64,000 nucleotides of DNA from Ruminococcus flavefaciens (GTDB taxonomy: Bacteria; Bacillota; Clostridia; Oscillospirales; Ruminococcaceae): NCBI GenBank assembly GCA_023663905.1, contig JAMPGO010000001.1:517286-581285 (forward strand). Reading direction: 5' to 3'. Of this stretch, positions 45,494-54,836 are shown in pieces. The notes under the pieces were generated by a model. That model was not told the origin of the DNA. It worked only from the letters and a program-made list of their open reading frames with translations, and searched no databases. Made by a program: the position numbers and the translations under genes. Position 1 is the stretch's first letter. Every line of letters begins with the position of its first letter.

Positions 45494-46933
45494 TTATTTT
45501 TTTGATTCAAGATATTTTTCGATAGTATCCGTTCCGCCTGTCGAGGTGTAGGAATAGTAACCGAGAATAATCGATGAATCAACGGCATCAATCTTTCCGT
45601 CGCCGTTCACATCGGCGGATTTCTTCATAGCTTCGGTAAAACTGCCCGAGCCGTCAGTTGAGAGCTTCGAGTATTCAATAATGACAAAAGAAGCGTCGGT
45701 AGCGTCAATCTTATTGTCGCCGTTAATATCGCCCGTTTCAAGCTCTCTTGCGGGCGCTTCGCCGATAGATTCAAATTTATAGCCGTATTTATCGGCATAA
45801 GCCTGTGCTGTGGAGTTGGTATAGCCGTAGATTGTGCCGTTATAATATACATCAGAACTATACTGATAATTATTTGAAATTGTATTTGAAGCACCATAAA
45901 TTTCACATTCAGGATTTAATATCGTTATTGATGTTAAATTCTGGCAGTCTGAAAATGCAATATAATCAATTTTTGTTACACTATCAGGAATTATTACTGA
46001 TATTAAAGAACTGCCACTAAATGCAACAGGCTGAATAGTTTTAACACAATCCGGAATAGTTATTGATGTTAAACTTGAACAATTACTGAAAGCATATCCG
46101 TTGATATACGGAAGGCTGTTTGAAAGTTTTACTGATTTCAGATTTATACAGTACTGAAATGTATTTCCTCCCATATTTGTTACACTGTCCGGAATTGTTA
46201 TTGATGTTAAAGAAGAACAACTCATAAAAGCAGCCATTCCGATACGTGTTACACTATCAGGAATTGTTACAGAAGCTAAAGCGCTACAATCATCAAATGC
46301 CTTATCTCCGATACTTGCCACACCATTCGGAATAACTATTGATTTTAAGTTCTCACAACTTGAAAATGCACTCATTCCAATAGTTTTTACACCTTCAGGA
46401 ATCATTACTGATGTTAAATGTTCACATCCCGAAAATGCACCATTTTTAATATCTGCTACACTATCTGGAATAACATATTCTTCTTCAGTTTTTCCTCGTG
46501 GATATTTAATCAATTCTGTTTTTGTGCCATTAAACAGAACACCATTTTCACTTGAGTAACGCCAACTACTTCCAAGTATATTTATTGATTTCAAATTATC
46601 ACAACTTGAAAATGCGCCGATTTCAATATTATTAACACTATCAGGTATTGTTACTGATATTAAATTTTTACAGTTATAAAACGCATTATCACCAATGTGT
46701 TTTACAGGAAAGCCATCAATCTCCGCAGGAATCTCAATCTCTGTTGCCGATTCGTCACAACCAGTAATATAAATATAATCGCCATCACCTTTATAACTAA
46801 GTAAGTCGTATGTTCCATTATAACTATATATACTCGCCGTAATAACAGCATTATCAGCATTCATAACAGACGGCATAGCTCCGCCTATAACGCATACAGC
46901 CATAATTCCTGCGATAATCTTCTTCATATTCAT
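45494..46933 (-). CDS. Secreted BspA-type leucine-rich repeat protein with dockerin
   Basis: A 479-residue secreted protein. It has a signal peptide (MNMKKIIAGIMAVCVIGGAMPSV), then about ten LRR_5 repeats of the type LTSITIPDSVTKIGDNAFYNC (about 60-345) and a C-terminal type I dockerin (397-479). Both calcium loops of the dockerin are canonical (DINGDNKIDATD and DVNGDGKIDAVD). It would bind a cohesin, so it is a cellulosome-like or cell-surface part, probably for binding rather than catalysis. It breaks the ecfA1-ecfA2 pair. Its DNA is more AT-rich than its neighbours, suggesting later insertion. Confidence 0.88.
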   Translation of the reverse strand: MNMKKIIAGIMAVCVIGGAMPSVMNADNAVITASIYSYNGTYDLLSYKGDGDYIYITGCDESATEIEIPAEIDGFPVKHIGDNAFYNCKNLISVTIPDSVNNIEIGAFSSCDNLKSINILGSSWRYSSENGVLFNGTKTELIKYPRGKTEEEYVIPDSVADIKNGAFSGCEHLTSVMIPEGVKTIGMSAFSSCENLKSIVIPNGVASIGDKAFDDCSALASVTIPDSVTRIGMAAFMSCSSLTSITIPDSVTNMGGNTFQYCINLKSVKLSNSLPYINGYAFSNCSSLTSITIPDCVKTIQPVAFSGSSLISVIIPDSVTKIDYIAFSDCQNLTSITILNPECEIYGASNTISNNYQYSSDVYYNGTIYGYTNSTAQAYADKYGYKFESIGEAPARELETGDINGDNKIDATDASFVIIEYSKLSTDGSGSFTEAMKKSADVNGDGKIDAVDSSIILGYYSYTSTGGTDTIEKYLESKK

Positions 46934-46951
46934 ATATTTTCCTCCGCAAAT

Positions 46952-47794
46952 TTACTTGATGAGCAGTTTTTTAAGCGCCTCAACGCATTCCTGCTCCGTG
47001 ATAATCTCCGTTGAAATATCAATCCCTGCCTTTTTAAGTTCCCACGCAAGCTCAGTAACCTGCGGAACGTCAAGCCCTATCTTCTTTATCTCTGCAACGT
47101 GCGAGAATACGGCTCTGGGAGTATCATCGAGAACCACCCTGCCCTTGTCCATTACCACAACACGTCCGCACTGCGCCGCCTCGTCCATATAGTGAGTGAT
47201 GAGGACTATAGTAACACCCTCAGCATTCATCTTCCTGATTACCGACATAACCTCTCGCCTTCCCTGCGGGTCAAGCATAGCGGTCGGCTCGTCAAGAATA
47301 ATGCACTTCGGTCGCATTGCAATAATTCCTGCGATAGCAACACGCTGTTTCTGTCCGCCTGAAAGCTGTGCAGGCGAATGAAGCCTGTAGTCGTACATAT
47401 TTACAGCCTTAAGTGCGTCGTCAACACGTCTGCGCATTTCCTCATACGGTACTCCGAGATTTTCAAGGGCAAAGGCAACGTCCTCCTCGACAATAGACGA
47501 TACTATCTGATTGTCGGGATTCTGAAATACCATTCCTGCCCTCTGACGGAGGTCAAATATTTTTGCTTCATCAGCCGTATCAATGCCGTCAACAAGAACT
47601 TTTCCCGAAGTCGGCGCTAAAATTGCGTTGATATGCTTTGCGAGAGTTGATTTGCCCGAGCCGTTATGTCCGAGAACGGCAACAAATTCGCCCTCTCTGA
47701 TATTCAGGTTTATGCCCTTAAGTATCTCAACAGGCTTTTCACTGTTGGCTTCATAGCTGAAATGAAGGTCTTTTATTTCTATTATATTACTCAT
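46952..47794 (-). CDS. ecfA1: ECF transporter ATPase EcfA1
   Basis: A 280-residue ATPase with Walker [10 protein letters not shown], a Q-loop in [10 protein letters not shown], signature LSGGQ, Walker [14 protein letters not shown] and the H-loop in [12 protein letters not shown]. The start at 47794 gives [15 protein letters not shown]; a longer reading from 47830 lies wholly within the previous gene. It overlaps the DUF4230 gene by eight bases (ATGAGTAA), so translation is probably coupled. Confidence 0.92.
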   Translation of the reverse strand: MSNIIEIKDLHFSYEANSEKPVEILKGINLNIREGEFVAVLGHNGSGKSTLAKHINAILAPTSGKVLVDGIDTADEAKIFDLRQRAGMVFQNPDNQIVSSIVEEDVAFALENLGVPYEEMRRRVDDALKAVNMYDYRLHSPAQLSGGQKQRVAIAGIIAMRPKCIILDEPTAMLDPQGRREVMSVIRKMNAEGVTIVLITHYMDEAAQCGRVVVMDKGRVVLDDTPRAVFSHVAEIKKIGLDVPQVTELAWELKKAGIDISTEIITEQECVEALKKLLIK

Positions 47795-48503
47795 CTGTCG
47801 CACCCTGCTTATCTTCCGAGAATTTTTCAAAAACTATTGTATAATCAGTCCTGATAAGCTCGATTGATTCAAGGCTGTTTTCAATAAGAGCCTGAGCGTT
47901 CTTGTCGGCACTCTCAATAAGTCCGTTTTCAACAGCCTTTTTCTCCATAAATCCCTTGCTTTCGCCGATAAATTTATTAACGTCGTCAACTGCCACAGGA
48001 TTGAATATATTATTTGTCTGGTCAAGAGTTTCAAAGCTGTCCTCAAAAACCTCGTGGCTTAAAATTTCAGCTTCGGGCATAGTCACAGTGATTGTTTTAG
48101 CCGTCTCGTCAATATCGCACACAACATCGCCGATACTTATTCCTGCCTTTATTCTGCCGTCCCAGCGCACTATAAACGATTTCTGCGTAAGAGGAATATC
48201 CACACCATCAAGCCATCCGCTCTCGAACTGCTTCTTGTCCTCAAATTTACCAGAATCAGTATAGAGGTACTCAACAGTCGCAAGCTCGTCAATGGCATTA
48301 ATCTGCGACATAACCTCGTCTATTGATACAACCGCCGTAATCTGCTCCATAACGGCAACGGAAGCCTCTTCTTCAGCCTTTTTGTGTTCGGAATATTTGG
48401 TGAGGAGTATTCCCGCAAAGAAGCTTATAATAATCATCACAACAAATACAGCTGTTCTCTTCAGACTTTTTTCAAGTTTTGATTTTGATTTTTCAGTTCC
48501 CAT
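47787..48503 (-). CDS. DUF4230 membrane-anchored protein
   Basis: A 238-residue protein with one N-terminal membrane helix (about 17-36) and an outer domain with [41 protein letters not shown], the DUF4230 core. Its function is unknown; the protein is found in many Gram-positive bacteria. The last eight bases overlap ecfA1. Confidence 0.75.
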   Translation of the reverse strand: MGTEKSKSKLEKSLKRTAVFVVMIIISFFAGILLTKYSEHKKAEEEASVAVMEQITAVVSIDEVMSQINAIDELATVEYLYTDSGKFEDKKQFESGWLDGVDIPLTQKSFIVRWDGRIKAGISIGDVVCDIDETAKTITVTMPEAEILSHEVFEDSFETLDQTNNIFNPVAVDDVNKFIGESKGFMEKKAVENGLIESADKNAQALIENSLESIELIRTDYTIVFEKFSEDKQGATDE

Positions 48504-48529
48504 TTTAATATAACTCCTTTATTAGTAAA

Positions 48530-49393
48530 TTATCTCTGCCATATAGCAGTAGAACCGCACGGAAGCGCCATTCCCGTTGATTTCACAGGGATTCCTATTT
48601 CGTCAAAGGAAACGTTTCCGCCGAATTTATCAGTCAGCAGACTGCCGAGAATATAGCCCATTACGGACGGCGAAAGACCCGTAGTATAACTGTTTATCAG
48701 GAAAAACAGCGGATTATCCGAGAGAACTCCCAGACAGAGCTTGACAAGGTCGTATACGCTGTCCTCAAGCTTCCAGATTTCGCCGTTTGAGCCACGACCA
48801 TAGGACGGAGGGTCCATAATAACAGCGTCGTATTTTCTGCCTCGCCTGATTTCCCTCGCAACAAATTTCTCGCAGTCGTCAACAATCCAGCGCACAGGCT
48901 TTTCGGAAAGTCCCGAAGATACAGCGTTATCCCTTGCCCACTGCACCATTCCCTTTGAAGCGTCAACGTGGCACACAGAAGCTCCTGCTTCCGCACACGC
49001 AAGAGTTGCACCGCCTGTGTATGCAAAAAGATTCAGAACATTTATTTCCCTGCCTGCCCTGCGGATTTTATCCGCCATAAAATCCCAGTTTACAGCCTGC
49101 TCGGGAAAAAGTCCCGTATGCTTGAAACCTGTCGGGCGGATATTGAACGTCAGCGCACCATAGCTTATATTCCACGAGGACGGCAGTTTTTTCCTGAACT
49201 CCCACTGTCCGCCACCCTTATCCGAGCGGTGATAGTAACCGTCCGCACCGTTCCAGAGCGGATGATTCCTGTCGGTTTTCCAGATTATCTGCGGGTCGGG
49301 TCTGACAAGGCTGATACCGCCCCATTTTTCGAGCTTCTCGCCGTCTGATGTATCTAAAATAATATAATCTTTCCAGTTATCTGCTGTTCTCAA
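48530..49393 (-). CDS. Class I SAM-dependent RNA methyltransferase (COG1092-like)
   Basis: A 287-residue Rossmann-fold methyltransferase. It has the SAM-binding motif NVLNLFAYTGGATLACAEAGA, VHVDASKGMVQWARDN and the catalytic motif DPPSYGRG of 23S rRNA cytosine methyltransferases such as RlmI/RlmK. It has no PUA domain at the N-terminus, so it is the short form. The start is TTG at 49393, seven bases after AGGAG. The substrate is probably RNA, but the position is unknown. Confidence 0.83.
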   Translation of the reverse strand: MRTADNWKDYIILDTSDGEKLEKWGGISLVRPDPQIIWKTDRNHPLWNGADGYYHRSDKGGGQWEFRKKLPSSWNISYGALTFNIRPTGFKHTGLFPEQAVNWDFMADKIRRAGREINVLNLFAYTGGATLACAEAGASVCHVDASKGMVQWARDNAVSSGLSEKPVRWIVDDCEKFVAREIRRGRKYDAVIMDPPSYGRGSNGEIWKLEDSVYDLVKLCLGVLSDNPLFFLINSYTTGLSPSVMGYILGSLLTDKFGGNVSFDEIGIPVKSTGMALPCGSTAIWQR

Positions 49394-49411
49394 ACTTCAT
49401 TCTCCTCTGAT

Positions 49412-50758
49412 TCACGCCTGTGTGCGCTCTTTTATAGTCTCGGCAATCTTCATTGCCATATCGTTTATGGCAGAGAAATCCCTGCCCTCAATTCTGATAC
49501 GTATAACAGGTTCTCTGCCTGTCTCTCTGACGATGATTCTGCCGTCATCGCCGAGAATGCCTTCAAATTCCTCGATAAGGCTTGTTATAACCTTGTCGTT
49601 CTTCCATATTTCGCAGAATTTCCTGCCAATCGGCACATTAAGCATAACCTGCGGGAATTTCTCGATGATAGCCGAAAGACTGCTCATCGTCTCGCCCGAT
49701 TTCCTGAGTATTTCAAGAAGCCTGATTCCTGTGAGCATACCGTCGGCATTGGGCATATCATCGGGAAAAATAATATGTCCCGAAGGGTCTCCGCCTATAC
49801 TGCAATCGCATTCAAGCATTTTCTGAATCATACTTCTTTCGCCGACAGGTGCGGAAACAACTTCTATGTTGTTAGCCTTTGCGAACTGAATCAGGCTGAG
49901 GTTATTCGCCTGTGTTGCAAGAATAGCGTTGTTATTCAGCTTGTCACGCTTCTTCATACTTCTTGCACAGAGGGCGATTATAATATCGCCGTCAACAAGC
50001 GAGCCGTTCTCATCCACAGCCAGACAGCGTTCGCCCGAGCCGTCAAATGCAAGTCCGCACACGCATTTGTTTTCGACAACAAAATCCATAAGCGATTCAA
50101 TATGAATACTTCCGCTTGTATTTATATTCGTTCTGTCGGGCTTATTTCCCATAGCAACGACTTCCGCACCGAGATTTTTAAAAAGTCCCTCCGCTATAGT
50201 GCTGGTGCAACCGTTTCCGCAGTCAACAGCGATTTTCAGTCCGCTGAGGTCTGCCTTTGCGATTTCTTCGAGACGTTCTATGTAGCTCTCAACAGCGTTC
50301 TCACAGCGGATAACCCTGCCGTATTCCTTACGCTGAACAGGTGCAATGTCCTGCGGAGATTCAGTAATAAGGCGCTCTATCTCGTCCTCCGCCTCGTCGC
50401 CGAGCCTGTAGCCGTTTGAAGCAAACAGCTTCAGTCCGTTGAAATCCGTGTTGACGTGGGAAGCTGTAATCATAATTCCGCTGTCAGCACCCTTTTCACG
50501 GATATTCCACGCAAGAGCCGCCGCAGGAATTTCACCGAGAAGCTCAACATCCGCACCGCACGAGCATATTCCCGCACATAATGCGGATTCAAGTGCGTCG
50601 GAGGAACTTCTTGTATCCTTGGCTATGAGAAACTTAGATTTTCTGTCCTTAGCAGAAAGTATGAAGGCAAGCGCACGTCCGACCTGCATAGCAAATTCGC
50701 ACGTAAATTCAGTCACGGCAATGCCTTTCATACCGTTTTTTCCGAATATTTTTCCCAT
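49412..50758 (-). CDS. GlmM-like phosphohexomutase with altered active site
   Basis: A 448-residue protein that lines up with phosphoglucosamine mutase over its length (MGKIFGKNGMKGIAVTEFT). Ser100 of the phosphoserine loop is kept (TASHVN, where GlmM has TASHNP). The metal loop, normally DGDGDR, is DGSGER (239-244), and the phosphate loop RxSGTEP is RETGREP. Two of the three metal-binding Asp are thus changed. It may be inactive, use another metal or substrate, or be regulatory. The start at 50758 was chosen because of spacing from AAGGGAG. A normal glmM should exist elsewhere. Confidence 0.82.
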   Translation of the reverse strand: MGKIFGKNGMKGIAVTEFTCEFAMQVGRALAFILSAKDRKSKFLIAKDTRSSSDALESALCAGICSCGADVELLGEIPAAALAWNIREKGADSGIMITASHVNTDFNGLKLFASNGYRLGDEAEDEIERLITESPQDIAPVQRKEYGRVIRCENAVESYIERLEEIAKADLSGLKIAVDCGNGCTSTIAEGLFKNLGAEVVAMGNKPDRTNINTSGSIHIESLMDFVVENKCVCGLAFDGSGERCLAVDENGSLVDGDIIIALCARSMKKRDKLNNNAILATQANNLSLIQFAKANNIEVVSAPVGERSMIQKMLECDCSIGGDPSGHIIFPDDMPNADGMLTGIRLLEILRKSGETMSSLSAIIEKFPQVMLNVPIGRKFCEIWKNDKVITSLIEEFEGILGDDGRIIVRETGREPVIRIRIEGRDFSAINDMAMKIAETIKERTQA

Positions 50759-50763
50759 TTTTA

Positions 50764-51222
50764 TCATTTCTCCCTTATTTTATATATAACTAACGGCTTA
50801 CGACCGCCGAAAATATCATCAGAGGAATTATAGATTTTCTCTGACGGGAAATTATTGTATCTGTTGTACACCCTGACCTTATCAGCACGGCGAATGCAGA
50901 AAACCGTGTGAATCGAGGAGAGAAAAGGCTTTCCCGTCCACGATGATATAATAAACGCTTCTGCATTGTCAGCTGTTTTAACTTTTTCAGATTCAGCCCC
51001 GAAATGCTTCAATGCCCTGCCGAGACAGTAGATATTGCACCCGAACAGCCCGAAAAATACGGCATAGCGTTCCATAAATTTCAGTACGGCGCATATATCC
51101 TGCGGAATACCGAGATATTCCAGCGCATTGCACACGGCTATAGCTTCACAGCCGTTTAAGCTCGCAGGGAAAAGCCCGTACCTGAGCTTTGCCGTCTCAC
51201 CTGTCCCCTGTCCGTTTATCAT
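50764..51222 (-). CDS. Papain-like (C39-type) cysteine peptidase-like protein
   Basis: A 152-residue protein that I assign only to a fold. [16 protein letters not shown] with Cys25, IHTVFCIRR with His105 and VYNRYNN with Asn120 give the order Cys-His-Asn of papain-like enzymes, as in C39 peptidases. There is no signal peptide or membrane helix. It overlaps the ruvB stop by four bases (ATGA). Its substrate is unknown, and its position between ruvB and the GlmM-like gene does not reveal it. Confidence 0.55.
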   Translation of the reverse strand: MINGQGTGETAKLRYGLFPASLNGCEAIAVCNALEYLGIPQDICAVLKFMERYAVFFGLFGCNIYCLGRALKHFGAESEKVKTADNAEAFIISSWTGKPFLSSIHTVFCIRRADKVRVYNRYNNFPSEKIYNSSDDIFGGRKPLVIYKIREK

Positions 51223-52268
51223 ACAAGCTTCAGCTGACCCGAATTATCCTCGGGCGGTGCAAATCCGAGATGTTCATAAGCAAGACGTGTTGCGATTCTT
51301 CCTCTGGGAGTACGTCCGAGAAAGCCTAACTGCATAAGAAACGGCTCGCACACGTCCTCAAGGGTAACAGCTTCCTCGCCGATAGCCGAAGCGAGCGTTT
51401 CAAGCCCGACAGGACCGCCGTTATAGCCCTTGATAATCATATTAAGCATACGTCTGTCGGAGCTGTCAAGTCCGAGTTTGTCAATTTCAAGACGGCTCAG
51501 GGCAATATCCGCAATTTCCTGATTGATTTCGCCGTTGCCCATAACATCGGCAAAATCCCTTACACGTTTAAGCAGGCGGTTTGCGATTCTCGGCGTACCT
51601 CTTGCACGTCCTGCGATTTCACCTGCGCCGTCGGTCGTACAAGGAATGCCTAAAATAACCGCACTTCTGCGTACGATGTCAGTCAGCTGTTCCTTGTTGT
51701 ACAGCTCCAGTCGCTCAATAACACCGAAGCGGTCACGCAGAGGAGCGGAAAGCTGTCCTGCCCTTGTCGTCGCACCAATGAGAGTGAACGGCTTCAAATC
51801 CATTCTGATAGAGCGTGCGGACGGTCCTTTTCCTATTATAATATCAATAACCCTGTCTTCAAGAGCAGGATAGAGAATCTCTTCAACAGCTCTTGAAAGG
51901 CGGTGAATCTCGTCAATAAAAAGCACATCGTTATCCGAGAGACTTGTGAGGAGCGAGACCAAATCGCCGGGCTTTTCGATTGCCGGACCTGTCGTCACTC
52001 TAAGGTTAACACCCATTTCGTGGGCGATTATGGCGGAAAGAGTAGTTTTGCCCAGTCCGGGAGGACCATACAGCAGAACGTGGTCAAGAGGCTCGCCTCT
52101 GCGCTTTGCAGCCTCAATGTATACAGCTATCTTTTCCTTGACCTTATCCTGTCCGATATACTCGTGCAGGGTCTGCGGTCGGAGCGTTACTTCAATCTCG
52201 CCGTCCTCCTGAATATTCTCGGGAGCGACAACTCTCGGAGCGAACTCCATATCTTCTGTCTGTATCAT
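51219..52268 (-). CDS. ruvB: Holliday junction helicase RuvB
   Basis: A 349-residue AAA+ motor with Walker [10 protein letters not shown], Walker [10 protein letters not shown], sensor 1 GATTRAG, the Arg finger region APLRDRFG and the C-terminal winged helix ([13 protein letters not shown]). It drives branch migration with RuvA. It is separated from ruvA by an LRR gene and an sseB-like gene, although the order ruvC-ruvA-ruvB is kept. Confidence 0.96.
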   Translation of the reverse strand: MIQTEDMEFAPRVVAPENIQEDGEIEVTLRPQTLHEYIGQDKVKEKIAVYIEAAKRRGEPLDHVLLYGPPGLGKTTLSAIIAHEMGVNLRVTTGPAIEKPGDLVSLLTSLSDNDVLFIDEIHRLSRAVEEILYPALEDRVIDIIIGKGPSARSIRMDLKPFTLIGATTRAGQLSAPLRDRFGVIERLELYNKEQLTDIVRRSAVILGIPCTTDGAGEIAGRARGTPRIANRLLKRVRDFADVMGNGEINQEIADIALSRLEIDKLGLDSSDRRMLNMIIKGYNGGPVGLETLASAIGEEAVTLEDVCEPFLMQLGFLGRTPRGRIATRLAYEHLGFAPPEDNSGQLKLV

Positions 52269-52277
52269 AAAAACTCC

Positions 52278-52997
52278 TTATTTCTCAAAGAATCGTTTCT
52301 GTCGTGTATAGAACAGCTCCGCCTGTTCGGAAGCGGATTTGCCTGTTGACTGCTGACAGCTTATAAAGCTGAGGTGTTCGCCGTCTTTTTTCACTTTGGA
52401 TATATACTTCGACAGCGGAACAAAAAGATTGCGTGTATTTCCTGTCATATCAAGCACAAAAAGTATCTGCGTATCATTTCCGCACACCATCTCGGCAACC
52501 GAAGCGCTCTCAACATTAGGCTGTTTTTCAAGGAATTTCGATACAGCCTTTTTAAGATGCTCAACAGAATGACTGCACGGACGGAAAGTTACCCTGTCGT
52601 TGCGGTCGTATGAAATAGCCCTGATTCTCTGATTGCGTGCAAGCATAAGAATAGTCTTTATCTCCTGCGAGGAAAATTCCTTGCCGTAAGAATCGGGATT
52701 GAGAACAGCCGAAGCCGACTGAATCAGGTCAAAAAACCTGAGACAGTTTATCTTGTAGCAGTCAACATAACGGCGGGCGAACTGCTGTAAAGCCTGATAG
52801 CTCGTAAAAAACGGTATGAAAATATCGCCGTTGGTGTTCTGTGTAGTGACAAGCTCCAGCTGAATATCAGAACCGCCCTGCTCCGAAACGGAATTTTTGC
52901 AGATTACATATATATCGCTTTTTATAAGGGTCTGCAAAAACAGCGAGCGCTTTGACGGCTCTGTTATTGCGTCCTTAAGAAGTTCATCAAGATTCAT
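52278..52997 (-). CDS. SseB-like protein
   Basis: A 239-residue soluble protein. The first 115 residues match the SseB N-terminal pattern: LFLQTLIKSDIYVICK, then GDIFIPFFTSYQALQQFAR and GVxLNP-like AVLNPDSYGKEFSSQEI. The C-terminal half is similar in size to the SseB C-terminal domain. SseB has no clear function (serine sensitivity in E. coli when overproduced). It lies nine bases before ruvB in the ruv run. Confidence 0.68.
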   Translation of the reverse strand: MNLDELLKDAITEPSKRSLFLQTLIKSDIYVICKNSVSEQGGSDIQLELVTTQNTNGDIFIPFFTSYQALQQFARRYVDCYKINCLRFFDLIQSASAVLNPDSYGKEFSSQEIKTILMLARNQRIRAISYDRNDRVTFRPCSHSVEHLKKAVSKFLEKQPNVESASVAEMVCGNDTQILFVLDMTGNTRNLFVPLSKYISKVKKDGEHLSFISCQQSTGKSASEQAELFYTRQKRFFEK

Positions 52998-53009
52998 TCT
53001 GTCATCTCC

Positions 53010-53540
53010 TTACCTGTATATTACTTCTTTACAGTCCTCGAAAGCACGACTACCAATTACGCAATTCCCCGGCACTGAAATTACAAGATTTCTGCAATGC
53101 CTAAATGCCTCTCTGCCAATTGATTTTACAGAGTCTGGAACAAATATTTCTTTAAGTTCATAACACTCTTCAAATGCACCAACATCAATCTCTTCTACAG
53201 AATCTGGAATATTTATGCTTTCAAGATGATAACATCTTTCAAATGCACAGTATCCAATTTTTTTGACAGAAGTTGGAACAGTTACACGTACAACATCTGT
53301 TTTAGCAAAAACGCTATCAATTTCTTCTATTCCATAAGGAATTTCAAAAACGCCATACTGCATATCTTTGAAAATTCCACACATATTTGCAATATGATAC
53401 TCATCCATATATCTACTGAAAAACAAATACCTTTTTAGTATATCGACTTCACTGCGAAGCTCTGCGATTTCAGCCCTCATAGCTCTTATATCATCCATAC
53501 TGCCGGGAATATTTCCGATTGTTGTTTTATTATCAGCCAT
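53010..53540 (-). CDS. Cytoplasmic LRR_5 (BspA-like) protein
   Basis: A 176-residue protein with an N-terminal coiled coil (about 15-42) and about four LRR_5 repeats, for example VKKIGYCAFERCYHLESINIPDS and VEEIDVGAFEECYELKEIFVPDS. It has no signal peptide, which is unusual for this repeat type. It lies between ruvA and the sseB-like gene, breaking the ruv operon. Its DNA is AT-richer than ruvA and ruvB. Confidence 0.75.
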   Translation of the reverse strand: MADNKTTIGNIPGSMDDIRAMRAEIAELRSEVDILKRYLFFSRYMDEYHIANMCGIFKDMQYGVFEIPYGIEEIDSVFAKTDVVRVTVPTSVKKIGYCAFERCYHLESINIPDSVEEIDVGAFEECYELKEIFVPDSVKSIGREAFRHCRNLVISVPGNCVIGSRAFEDCKEVIYR

Positions 53541-53551
53541 AATTTTTACCT

Positions 53552-54157
53552 CTACTTTCTTGAAGCCATATAGCGGAGCGTTTCTTTAATAAGCCCCTGT
53601 GTATCAAGCCCTGAATCAAGCTTGCGGAGTATCGGGGCAATTTCACCCTGAGAATAGCCCAGTACCATAAGAGCTTCCATTGCCTCGCCTACAGATGAGC
53701 TGTCGGCTACCGCAGAACCGCCTGTATAGCCCGAATCAGTCATATCAAGCGATTCTGACGAAATTTTGTCTTTAAGCTCCAGCACGATACGCTGTGCGGT
53801 TTTTGCGCCGATTCCCTTTGTTCTGGTGAATGCCTTATTATCGCCCGAAGCAACTGTAAATGCAAACTGCTCGGGAGTCATATCCGACAGAATAGAAGTC
53901 GCCGCCTTCGGACCTACTCCCGAAACGGATATTAGCAGACGGAAGCAGTTAAGCTCCTGAAGCGTTGCGAATCCGAAAAGCTCAACCATATTCTCCTTTA
54001 TATACAGGTGAGTGTAAAGCATAACGTCGCTTCCTGTTTCGCCGAGCCTTGAAACAGTGTTATAAGACGTTTTGCAGGCATAGCCTACTCCTCCGCACTC
54101 AACAACAGCAAGATTCATTTCTTTTGTTAAAAGTTTTCCCTTTAGACTGTAAATCAT
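53552..54157 (-). CDS. ruvA: Holliday junction protein RuvA
   Basis: A 201-residue protein with the N-terminal OB fold (MIYSLKGKLLTKEMNLAVVECGGVGYAC), tandem helix-hairpin-helix motifs (LLISVSGVGPKAATSIL and FTRTKGIGAKTAQRIVLELKDK) and the C-terminal RuvB-binding domain (SVGEAMEALMVLGYSQGEI). It starts seven bases after the ruvC stop. Confidence 0.95.
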   Translation of the reverse strand: MIYSLKGKLLTKEMNLAVVECGGVGYACKTSYNTVSRLGETGSDVMLYTHLYIKENMVELFGFATLQELNCFRLLISVSGVGPKAATSILSDMTPEQFAFTVASGDNKAFTRTKGIGAKTAQRIVLELKDKISSESLDMTDSGYTGGSAVADSSSVGEAMEALMVLGYSQGEIAPILRKLDSGLDTQGLIKETLRYMASRK

Positions 54158-54163
54158 TTATTC

Positions 54164-54649
54164 TTACCCCCATCTTGTCGTATGACCGTGACATATCGCT
54201 ATAGCAAGAGCGTCGGCAGCGTCATCGGGCTTCGGAATCTGTGCGAGATTCAGAAGCTGACGTGTCATCTCCATAACCTGCTTCTTCTCTGCCTTGCCGT
54301 AACCCGTAACAGCCGACTTTACCTGCAAAGGTGTATACTCGAAAACAGGCACGCACCTTGTCGCCGCCGAAAGTACCGTAACACCTCTTGCCTGTGCAAC
54401 GTCTATAGCCGTTTTCTGATTTGTAGTGAAAAACAGCTTTTCAATCGCCATACAGTGCGGATGATATTTGTCAAAGATAAACTCAATATCCGTATGAATA
54501 GCCCTGAGCCGTTCAGTAAACGGCGTATGAGCCTCCGTAAGTACTGCACCGTATTCAACAGGGCGGAAATTGATACCGTCATATTCGACAATACCGAAGC
54601 CGACAATGGCATATCCCGGGTCAACGCCTAAAATTCTTATATTTTTCAA
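54164..54649 (-). CDS. ruvC: Holliday junction resolvase RuvC
   Basis: A 161-residue nuclease with the catalytic acids in VDPGYAIVGFG, MAIEKLFF and PDDAADALAIAICH. The TTG start at 54649 gives MKNIRILGVDPG, a normal RuvC beginning. It is the first gene of the 19-gene run and has a promoter 43 bases upstream. Confidence 0.94.
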   Translation of the reverse strand: MKNIRILGVDPGYAIVGFGIVEYDGINFRPVEYGAVLTEAHTPFTERLRAIHTDIEFIFDKYHPHCMAIEKLFFTTNQKTAIDVAQARGVTVLSAATRCVPVFEYTPLQVKSAVTGYGKAEKKQVMEMTRQLLNLAQIPKPDDAADALAIAICHGHTTRWG

Positions 54650-54691
54650 TTTCTCATTTACCTGTTCTGCAAAATTTAAATATACCTTATT

Positions 54692-54720
54692 ATTATAACA
54701 TAACGCAGTTTTTTTTGCAA
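54692..54720 (-). promoter_or_regulatory. Promoter of the ruvC run
   Basis: On the minus strand TTGCAA (54715-54720) and TATAAT (54692-54697) are separated by 17 bases. Confidence 0.75.
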
Positions 54721-54774
54721 CTGTTTTACCACAAAAAAAGCCTGATTTTTTTCAGTCCCTGATATATACGGCAC

Positions 54775-54803
54775 TTGATTTTTCTGACGTTATCTGCTAT
54801 AAT
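54775..54803 (+). promoter_or_regulatory. Promoter of the pheA-metH operon
   Basis: TTGATT (54775-54780) and TATAAT (54798-54803) are separated by 17 bases. The leader is about 27 bases, too short for a T-box or cobalamin riboswitch. Confidence 0.78.
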
Positions 54804-54836
54804 AGTAATACAAATTTGTCCATTGGAGGAAAAAAT

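Noticed and set aside
54804-54836. T-box or cobalamin riboswitch before pheA-metH
   Set aside because: The leader is about 30 bases long, too short for either.
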